Positions 1-7,500 of a DNA stretch of 10,161 nucleotides are shown here, in pieces. The first letter of the stretch is position 1; every line of letters starts with the position of its first letter. Origin of the DNA: Kangiella sp. GTDB taxonomy: Bacteria > Pseudomonadota > Gammaproteobacteria > Enterobacterales > Kangiellaceae. The notes beneath the pieces were generated by a model, which saw nothing but the letters and a program-made list of their open reading frames with translations, made no database searches and was not told where the DNA came from. Location of the stretch: contig NVVT01000010.1 in the NCBI GenBank assembly GCA_002733465.1, forward strand, positions 3,431-13,591, given 5' to 3'. A program made the position numbers and the translations under genes.

Positions 1-1
1 T

Positions 2-97
2 TCGAGTAGTTTACTCCAGTCGGAGAGTGGTATGCACCATATAATGGCTGATTTGATTCGCCAAAATAAAAAGGAGTCATTTAAGTCCGTTTACTAA
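2..97 (+). CDS. Possible 3' end of an unidentified protein (or 21-aa small ORF)
   Basis: The frame is open from the left edge to a TAA at 95-97 and gives 31 residues ending in RQNKKESFKSVY. I recognise no family. Two readings are possible. It may be the C-terminus of a gene beginning outside the window. Alternatively, an ATG at 32-34 preceded by GGAG at 22-25 (6-base gap) could start a 21-residue peptide beginning MHHIMADLIR. An open run of this length is not rare by chance in AT-rich DNA, so coding status is uncertain. No G+C-rich hairpin followed by a T run lies after the stop. Confidence 0.35.
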   Translation, partial: SSSLLQSESGMHHIMADLIRQNKKESFKSVY

Positions 98-166
98 ATT
101 TGTTTTTATTAAAAATCTATCGTTATATTACCAAGATTACTACACATTGATAGTAAATTATCCCAC

Positions 167-225
167 TAGCCAAATTATTTGAATAAAATGAATAGGCTAA
201 ATCGCCCCCCCCTTTAATTTGGCTA
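167..225. repeat. 11-bp inverted repeat enclosing an eight-C run
   Basis: TAGCCAAATTA at 167-177 is perfectly complementary in reverse to TAATTTGGCTA at 215-225, with a 37-base loop. The loop contains CCCCCCCC at 205-212, which stands out in this AT-rich spacer, and a further GGCTA at 195-199 that could pair with part of the left arm instead. No T run follows, so it is not a normal intrinsic terminator. It lies about 90 bases upstream of the dioxygenase start and could be a regulatory or end-of-transcript structure for the left-edge gene. The repeat is directly visible; the function is unknown. Confidence 0.45.
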
Positions 226-229
226 ATAG

Positions 230-280
230 TTAAACTTATTATAAATTTGAAGGGATTAAACTTATAACGTAATATAAGTT
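230..280. promoter_or_regulatory. Operator-like cluster of AACTTAT half-sites
   Basis: TTAAACTTAT occurs twice in direct orientation, at 230-239 and 256-265 (26 bases apart). The second copy forms a perfect dyad with an inverted arm: AACTTATA at 259-266 and TATAAGTT at 273-280, with a 6-base spacer. The dyad lies 33 bases before the dioxygenase ATG and overlaps the possible -10 region, which is where a repressor would bind. Chance AT-rich symmetry is the main alternative. No regulator gene is seen in the window. Confidence 0.3.
247..278 (+). promoter_or_regulatory. Possible sigma70 promoter for the dioxygenase gene
   Basis: TTGAAG at 247-252 resembles a -35 box. At a 17-base spacing, TAATAT at 270-275 matches the -10 consensus at four of six bases. 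TATAAG at 273-278 matches five of six, but with a 20-base spacer. Either would give a leader of roughly 30 bases to the ATG at 313. AT-rich spacers often produce such matches by chance, so this is tentative. Confidence 0.22.
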
Positions 281-312
281 GCAACTCTTAAGATTTAGGC
301 TCTAAATTCAAT

Positions 313-1239
313 ATGCTTTCTAGTAAAGACATAAATAACGCAAATTCGACCGGTAAAAAGCTATACAGTGAGCAACTAACTAGCGAAGAACTCAATTTTT
401 TTGTTAGAAATGGGTATTTTATTAAAAAAGCAGTAATTTCGACTGAAGATTGCGACCAAGCAATTGAGATTGCTTGGCAAGAATTGGAAAAACAAGGTAT
501 TCCTAATAAACCAGAACAATGGAAAACCCATCAAAGATTAAAAAGTAAAATGGGTGTTATTAAATTACGAGGCGAAGTCGAAAATAATGACTTCTTAAAC
601 ACCTTAGCGGAAAACCCATTGGTTCAATCAGTTGTGAGCTCGTTAATTGGAAGCGAAATTAAATGTATGGGCACTAGAGGTTTATATCCGACCTTTCCCG
701 TTGCTCGAACTGTAGCTCGCCCTTACGAGCCTCATATTGAAATGCATCCGGTACAAGTTTTTGCAATGTACTACTTTAATGAAGTTAAAAGTAACAATGG
801 TGGCTTATATGTTTGGCCTGGAAGTCACCTACCAATTTATCACGCATGTGATTATAAATTTCATTATCAGCCTAATCAAAATTTTCAGCCCGTTTATAAT
901 CGTTATAATTTGTCAAAACCAGCTGAGTTAATTGGCGGAAAAGGAGATGTTATATTTTTACATCACCGTATTCTGCATAGTGGTAGTAATAATTTTGCGG
1001 ACGCTATTCGATTCGCTATGTTAGTCGATTATGTACCTGAAAATTTCGAACAATTAAGAAAACAGAAACCAAACCAGTATGAATGGGAAGATTGGAGTAG
1101 CATCGTGCGGGAAGCCGTCAACTCAAATACTAAACCCGAAGTTCAGCCAACATCGTCGCTATCAAGAGCTTTCGCGCTGAAACTGGTTCATGGATTAAGA
1201 AAAATCAGAGGTATTCCTCAACATTCTTACGGTGAATAA
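313..1239 (+). CDS. PhyH-family Fe(II)/2-oxoglutarate dioxygenase
   Basis: This 308-residue protein fits the phytanoyl-CoA dioxygenase (PhyH) family of cytoplasmic non-heme iron oxygenases, which couple 2-oxoglutarate decarboxylation to hydroxylation. The likely iron ligands are H141 and E143 (HIE) and H222 in ILHSGSNN; R233 is placed to bind 2-oxoglutarate. The family PGSH motif is at 169-172, after NNGG. The carboxylate ligand is Glu rather than the usual Asp. Because a carboxylate is present, a SyrB2-type halogenase (Ala at that position) is unlikely. Residues 245-308 form a polar, basic C-terminal tail. The ATG at 313 has no clear Shine-Dalgarno sequence, but the family's N-terminal region follows it. 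The gene converges on the NRPS operon with 26 bases between stops, which suggests a tailoring role, probably hydroxylating a precursor amino acid or the peptide. The substrate cannot be read from the sequence. Confidence 0.85.
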   Translation: MLSSKDINNANSTGKKLYSEQLTSEELNFFVRNGYFIKKAVISTEDCDQAIEIAWQELEKQGIPNKPEQWKTHQRLKSKMGVIKLRGEVENNDFLNTLAENPLVQSVVSSLIGSEIKCMGTRGLYPTFPVARTVARPYEPHIEMHPVQVFAMYYFNEVKSNNGGLYVWPGSHLPIYHACDYKFHYQPNQNFQPVYNRYNLSKPAELIGGKGDVIFLHHRILHSGSNNFADAIRFAMLVDYVPENFEQLRKQKPNQYEWEDWSSIVREAVNSNTKPEVQPTSSLSRAFALKLVHGLRKIRGIPQHSYGE

Positions 1240-1265
1240 ACATTATCGAAAGTCTAAGCTAGGTT

Positions 1266-4200
1266 TTATCGTTGCAACCAACTTTTAAGTTTTCCGACAA
1301 AAGATGTTTTTGAGTTCTCTAGACTTTCGACCGACAAAGGTTGAAGATTAGTTATTTGCTTAGCTATTTGCCCCAATGTTCCTGTGGCCATTAACATCGG
1401 CTCAACGCGTATTCCGGTAACCGTTTCTATTTTTGCAATCACCGAGACAGCTAACATCGAATGGCCTCCAACGATAAAGAAATTATCACTAACCGATAGC
1501 GGATCATCATGTCCGAGAGCGTCATTCCATATTTTGGCCACTTCAATTTCAGCTTCGCTCTCTGGTGCAACTAAGTTATCGTCATTAATTAGCGTTCCCG
1601 AACGAGGATCGGGCAATGCCAAGCGGTCTAGTTTACCATTTACGGTTCTGGGTAATTCTGTGATAGAAACAAAAAACTGAGGGATCATATATTCGGGTAA
1701 ACTTTGAGTCAGAAATCGTCTAAGCTCTGTATTAGTTGGTTGAGGACTATCGCTCTCAGGCACATAATAAGCGACTAAACGTAAATCATCTTCCGACATC
1801 TGAAAAATTCGAGCGGCTGCTTGCGTGATCGACTCGTGCCCCGCTAAAACATTTTCGATCTCACCCAATTCTATTCGATGACCACGTAGTTTTACTTGTG
1901 AATCCAATCGTCCGAGACATTCAAGTTCACCTTCATGAGTAAATTTAACTTGATCACCGGTTCGGTAGGCTCTATAAGTAACACCATCAATATTCAAGCC
2001 TTCAATAAAGCGTTGCTTTGTTAATTCCGGTCTTTTCAAGTAGCCTCTCGCCAATCCCCTGCCACTAATATATAGTTCGCCTGGTACACCAATTGGCGTT
2101 TGACGCATAAAACTATCTAAACAAAATAATTGAGTATCCCCAATAGCTTTTCCAATAGAAATGTTTTTCTTTGCATCAATTATTTCAACACAACTTGACC
2201 AAATGGTGGTTTCAGTGGGTCCATACATGTTCCATAGACTGCCAACTATAGTCATTAACTTTTCAGCGAGTTCTTGTGAAAGTGCTTCACCGCCAGAAAG
2301 GGCTTTTAAGTTTTGATTACCTTGCCAACCTGAAATCAATAGTAACCGCCATAAACTAGGCGTCGCTTGCATCAAAGTAACACCCGCCCGTTCAAGTAGA
2401 TTGATTAATTCTTGTCCGTCATAAACGGCTTTATCATCTGCAATAACACAAGTCGCGCCGACCGATAAAGGCAATAACATTTCTAAAATCGATATATCAA
2501 AAGAAAATGTGGTAATTAATAAGACTTTATCAGTATTCAATATTCCCGGTTTCAATGCCATTTGCTGTAAAAAATGGGCTAACGCACGATGTTCAATTTC
2601 TACTCCTTTAGGTTTACCTGTTGAACCGGAAGTATAAATTACGTAAGCCAGATCACTTTCATTACAATTAGGCGCTAATGGCTCGGGCGATTCTTTTTCA
2701 ATTTCACTGGAAAAATAATCAAGACAAAGAGAAGAAAATTTTTGATCGCTACTTAAATTTGATAACTTTTCAATTAGAAGGTTTTCTGTCAAAACCAAAC
2801 TAACACCTGAATCTTCAAGCATAAAGTCCAGTCTATCTTCTGGAAATTCAGGATCTAATGGTAAATACGCACAGCCCGCTTTAAAAATAGCTAGGATACA
2901 TACCAACAACCGTTCGCCTCTTCCGAGACAAAGGCCAATAAGTTCTCCTTTTTTAACACCTTGTTTTATTAAGAAATGAGCTAACTGATTGCTTTGCTCA
3001 TCGAGCTGTCTGTACGAAGTTTCATTATCACAAAATAATATTGAAGGGCTATCAGCTTTTTGCTTTACAACATTAGCGAATAGCTCTAGAACACTACTAA
3101 TATTTTTTTCTGGCAATACATAATCATCACTTCGACAAGTTTCTCGATCATAACTTGAAAGTATTTCAAGTTGATTAACCGGAGTTTGCTCTGAAACCAT
3201 CATGGATTCGAGTAATACGATAAAATTAGCGTACAAATTATCTACCGACTGTTGTTTAAATAACGCAGTACAATAGGTGATTTCTAATGATATATTATCG
3301 TTATCTTGGCTAAAGAAAAAAGCTAAATCTGTTTTCGATGAATTGGCAGGTACTGATTGATGATTGAAGCTCAAACTATTAGTTTTTACGCTTCGTTCGG
3401 AAACGTGTTGATATCCCATTAAGATTTGAAACAATGGCGTTCGGCTGAAATCTCTTTCTATATTTAGTTCAGCAACTAGTTTTTCAAAAGGCAATGCTTG
3501 ATGTTTTTGAGCATCTAAAACATTATTCCGTACTTGATTTATGGTATGTTTAACTGATTTATCAGGTTCCAATTCTGTTCGAATAGCCAATGTATTAGCA
3601 AAAAAGCCAATGAGTGGTTCAAGCTGTTTTTTTGGACGATTTCTTACCAGCGTTCCTATAACAATATCATCTTGTTCAGCATACCGACTAAAAAGTATTT
3701 TAAGGGCGGTCAATAAAATAATATAGACGCTGGAATCAGTTTGTTTAGCGACTGTTTCTATACTTTTTGTCAGGCCTGAATGGAGCTTAAAAAACCTCGT
3801 TTTTCCATCATAGCTTTGAGTAGGAGGACGAGAGTAATCAGTTGTTAAATTTAATGTAGGGATCGGTTTTTTAAATATATTTCGCCAATAACTTAACTCC
3901 CTTTCTAATTCCGACCCACTTAAGAAATCATTCTGCCATACCGTATAATCTGCATATTGAACACTTAAATCATCAATTTTTAACGTTTTCTTATTTTCGT
4001 CATTGCTATCACCTGCGGAATAAAAACACGCAATCTCATTAATTAAATTGGTCATTGATGCGCCATCAGAAATAATATGATGAGTCATCAAAAACAATAA
4101 ATGGTGTTGATCAGAAAACTTTAAGACATGAGATCGAATTAACAAGTCATTATTTAAATCAAAAGGTTGGCTGGCTAACTGTGATAAATAATTGAACAGT

Positions 4201-4598
4201 TTAGAGTCTTGCTCTGAATCTGACTGATGTTCAAATTCTTCGAGGGTAATATTTAAATCAACTTCTGCATCAATTACCTGCATTGGTATATTTTCAATAA
4301 TTTCAAATCGAGTACGTAGCGATTCATGACGTTTAATGACTTGTTTGATTGAGTCTTTGAGTCGAACAAAATCAAGCGATCCATTTAATATAAATGCCGA
4401 GGGAAGATTATAGACAGACTGATTGGGAGTCAGTTGATCCATATACCACAAGCGTTGCTGTCCAAAAGAAAGTGAACAAGGACCATTTCCTGTGCGTTTA
4501 GTTATATCATTGTTTACTTTGGTTTTAATGCCTCTTTTTTTTAGTAATTCAGCAATTCGCGCATTTTTATCCATCATTTTATCCGTCAAGTTGCTCAT
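1266..4598 (-). CDS. NRPS, C-A-T module predicted to add glycine
   Basis: This 1110-residue synthetase has one complete elongation module. The condensation domain spans about 40-480, with LSFGQQRLW at 43-51 and an intact HHIISDG at 173-179 (catalytic H174). The adenylation domain spans about 500-995, and the carrier domain about 1010-1083, with GGHS carrying the phosphopantetheine serine S1047. After the carrier only a 27-residue tail remains, ending in an amphipathic-looking stretch. There is no thioesterase, reductase or terminal condensation domain, and no downstream gene on this strand in the window. The first ATG overlaps the upstream synthetase gene by 20 bases. M8 and M9 lie just past that gene's stop, with GGA a few bases upstream, so they are credible alternative starts. 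The Lys/Arg-rich first 35 residues could dock onto the acidic tail of the upstream synthetase. Translation is probably coupled to that gene. Confidence 0.95.
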   Translation of the reverse strand: MSNLTDKMMDKNARIAELLKKRGIKTKVNNDITKRTGNGPCSLSFGQQRLWYMDQLTPNQSVYNLPSAFILNGSLDFVRLKDSIKQVIKRHESLRTRFEIIENIPMQVIDAEVDLNITLEEFEHQSDSEQDSKLFNYLSQLASQPFDLNNDLLIRSHVLKFSDQHHLLFLMTHHIISDGASMTNLINEIACFYSAGDSNDENKKTLKIDDLSVQYADYTVWQNDFLSGSELERELSYWRNIFKKPIPTLNLTTDYSRPPTQSYDGKTRFFKLHSGLTKSIETVAKQTDSSVYIILLTALKILFSRYAEQDDIVIGTLVRNRPKKQLEPLIGFFANTLAIRTELEPDKSVKHTINQVRNNVLDAQKHQALPFEKLVAELNIERDFSRTPLFQILMGYQHVSERSVKTNSLSFNHQSVPANSSKTDLAFFFSQDNDNISLEITYCTALFKQQSVDNLYANFIVLLESMMVSEQTPVNQLEILSSYDRETCRSDDYVLPEKNISSVLELFANVVKQKADSPSILFCDNETSYRQLDEQSNQLAHFLIKQGVKKGELIGLCLGRGERLLVCILAIFKAGCAYLPLDPEFPEDRLDFMLEDSGVSLVLTENLLIEKLSNLSSDQKFSSLCLDYFSSEIEKESPEPLAPNCNESDLAYVIYTSGSTGKPKGVEIEHRALAHFLQQMALKPGILNTDKVLLITTFSFDISILEMLLPLSVGATCVIADDKAVYDGQELINLLERAGVTLMQATPSLWRLLLISGWQGNQNLKALSGGEALSQELAEKLMTIVGSLWNMYGPTETTIWSSCVEIIDAKKNISIGKAIGDTQLFCLDSFMRQTPIGVPGELYISGRGLARGYLKRPELTKQRFIEGLNIDGVTYRAYRTGDQVKFTHEGELECLGRLDSQVKLRGHRIELGEIENVLAGHESITQAAARIFQMSEDDLRLVAYYVPESDSPQPTNTELRRFLTQSLPEYMIPQFFVSITELPRTVNGKLDRLALPDPRSGTLINDDNLVAPESEAEIEVAKIWNDALGHDDPLSVSDNFFIVGGHSMLAVSVIAKIETVTGIRVEPMLMATGTLGQIAKQITNLQPLSVESLENSKTSFVGKLKSWLQR
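1614..3101 (-). other. A3 adenylation domain, glycine code
   Basis: These are residues about 500-995 of the C-A-T synthetase. Core motifs are intact: YTSGSTGKPKG at 655-665, NMYGPTE at 790-796, YRTGD at 878-882 and NGKLDR at 987-992. Aligned to GrsA PheA, the ten specificity residues are D701 I702 L705 Q744 L767 G769 M791 I799 W800 K989, giving DILQLGMIWK. This differs from the classical glycine code DILQLGLIWK (from memory) by one conservative change, Leu to Met at position 322. The alignment was made by eye, but the flanking motifs are close to consensus, so the register is secure. Confidence 0.85.
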
Positions 4599-7500
4599 CA
4601 GATTCTACTGACAACCAGATATCAGCAACCTCTTCCACAAGTTCTGAATCACCAAAGGCGTCACACAGCGGACCTTTTATTAATTGGTCGATGGTTGGCG
4701 AATCAAATATCGATCGAATAGCCAATTCTACCTGGAAAACATCTAACAACTGACTCACTATTTCGGTGGCCACTAAAGAATGTCCACCCAGATCAAAGAA
4801 GTTATTATGGATACCCACCGAATCTAGTTTGAGAATTTTTGACCAAACTGACACTAGCACTTTTTCTGCACTGGTGGTTGCTTCAACAACTTCGCAAACA
4901 TCGAGCGTTGAATCGATTTCAGGCAACGCCAATCGATCGAGTTTTCCTGATGGCGTTAGAGGTAATTTATCAACTCTCATGGTTTGAGAAGGTAACATAT
5001 AATCTGGCAATTGTTCTGATAAGAACGCTCGAAGTTGATCTTTTTCAGTTCGGTTTTTTTCCAACCAGCCATCTTTGGTTTCTAAATAAAGTGACAAAGC
5101 TGTAGAATTACTTGAGTCCTTATAACTATTAGCCGCAGAACGAATAACCCTTGGGTGAGAATTAGCCGCTGACTCTAAATCACCTAACTCAACCCTAAAG
5201 CCTCTAACTTTAATCTGCAGATCTTTTCGACCTACCAATTCGAGCATACCGTCTTCATTCATGCGCGCCAAATCGCCGGTTCTACAGAGACTTTCATAAC
5301 CATCTGAAGAAAAAGGGTTTTCTAAAAAGCGTTGAGCATTCAGCTTGGGATCTTCAAAATAACCTGTCGCCAAAGGATCGCCAGCAACACACATTTCGCC
5401 AATCGCCCCCTGTGGAATTAATTGAAGTTCCTCATTTAATAAATAAACTTTAGTATTATCAATAGGCCGACCAATTGGCACAACCTGAGCACCTTCCGCT
5501 AATTTTTCGGTATCAAAAGAAGTCGCGTTAGATGAACATTCCGTTGCACCAAAAAGATTCAATAAAGGGACGTTTGGAAATCGTGTTCGCCATCGTGTTA
5601 CTTGCTCGGGTGTAATCGGTTCCGCACTAGTTGTTGCTAATCTTAAACTTTGCCAACCTTGATTTGATGCGCTATCAGCATTATGCGTTGCTTGTTCCGC
5701 TTGATTCAAAATATTAGAAAGCAGTCCCGGTGAACCCAGTAAATAGGAAACTTTATGAGTACAGCAGGCTTTCCAAAACTTAGCGCCGTCAATCACTTCA
5801 TCATGATTCAATAGAAGGGTTGGAATTCCTTTAAGTAGCGCACCAAAAATTTCCCAATTGGATGCAACTATCGAATAGGATTTTTGTAATACCGCAACAT
5901 CATCCGACTGAAATGGGAACTTATGCCACATCCAATTGAGTCGATTGATGACAGCTCTATTCGGAATAGACAATCCTTTCGGTTTGCCTGTACTCCCTGA
6001 AGTATAAACGATGTTAAAAATTCCAGAATATTTAGCATTAAAATGATCTACCGAATGCGACAAGTTTTTATTGCTACAAGTATTTATTTCTGTCGACGAG
6101 CTATCTAAATCAATTTGAATCGGAGCCTTATTTTCAACAAGAGCAGTTTCACCATGATAAATAAAAGCGGTAGCGTCAACATCACCACAAATTTCTTCTA
6201 ATCGGTTTTTGGGGAAATTATGGTCAATAGCAACATGAATTGCACCGATTTTAGAAACCGCTAATAAAGTGGCAATCATATCAATAGAACGATCTAAACA
6301 GAGTATCACTCGGTCTTTAGAAACCACGCCTTGATCTTTTAAATAGTTAGCAATTTGATTCGACTTTTGATTAAGTGTGTCATACGTCACTTCTTGTTGA
6401 TTGAAAATAACTGCCGTATTTTCTTTACTATTTTCAACCTGCATTTCAAATAAGGAGGCTATATCTTGAGAGTAATCAATTTTTCTATCTGTGCTATTAA
6501 AATCTTCAAGCAACCATTTTTTTTCTTCAGCATTGATTTTTGCCAATCGATTAATTTGCTGACTTGGATCCTCACTAACAGCTTTCAAAGTTAACACAAA
6601 ATTATTTAACATCCTTTTGATCTTTGATGGCTTAAATAATTTAGTTAAATAGGAAAATTGCAAATAAATTCTATCCAGATGCTCTTGCGCATATAATGCC
6701 AGATCATATTTTTTGAAGGTTGAATCAACTTCGCTTGATGAAACTTGTAGCCCATCGACTGTTGGTGCCATTTGTGGTAAGTTTTGCCAATTAAACATTA
6801 CTTGAAATACTGGAGAAATAGTTTTATCTCTTGGTATATCTGCCCACTCTAACATCCACCGAAACGGGTAATCCGCATGATCGATCGATTCATTAGTAGC
6901 TGTTTTTGAAAGCTCTAATAACTCTTTGAAATTAATTGAGTGTTCCGCGTTAATTCTAATTGGTAGCATATTTAAAAACCAACCGACAAGATTTTCCGCA
7001 CCACTGGCAGATCGATTAGCCAAAGGCGTACCGATAATAATATCTTGCTGATTAGTATATTGACGCAAGAAAATATAAAACGCAGATAATATTGTAGTAT
7101 ATAAAGTCACTCCATTTTCTCGACTAATTTTCTTAAGTTGGCTTGATAGTTCCGCGTCTAACATAAAACTTTCGCCACTACCGGAATAATCAGCTTCAGA
7201 GCCGCGCGGATAATCAATTGGTAAATCTAATACGGGTAATTGACCCTGCAGTTGTTTTTTCCAAAACGCTTCTTCTGGCTTTAAATTTTCATGGGTAATA
7301 TTTTCTTTTTCCCAAATAGCGAAATCACTAAACTGAATCGGCAAGTCCGATTCAAATCCTTTCTTACCCAATATTATTTCAGAGTAAGCATCCATCAAAT
7401 CATTAATGATAATCGCAAACGCCCAAAGATCGAAAATAATTTCCTGGTAACTGAAAACAAATTCATGGTGTTCTTTTGATAACTTAAATAATTGTAATTG

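Noticed and set aside
733..747. Dioxygenase as a SyrB2-like halogenase
   Set aside because: The ligand motif is HIE with a carboxylate; halogenases of this type have Ala or Gly there to make room for chloride.
737..931. 64-codon + strand frame inside the dioxygenase gene
   Set aside because: It overlaps the iron-binding core in another frame; the main frame holds all expected motifs.
1240..1265. Possible bidirectional terminator between convergent stops
   Set aside because: The 26 bases contain only a weak, imperfect symmetry and no G+C-rich stem followed by T or A runs.
1384..1680. 98-codon + strand open frame
   Set aside because: It lies antisense to the A3-T3 region, whose motifs are clearly coded on the minus strand; its translation has no family features.
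4766..5105. Two overlapping + strand open frames (73 and 88 codons)
   Set aside because: Both are antisense shadows of the conserved T2 and A2 C-terminal coding sequence.
7426..7446. Sequencing frameshift as the cause of the missing HH motif
   Set aside because: The frame is continuous and matches the domain on both sides at the expected spacing, so these are substitutions, not a frame error.
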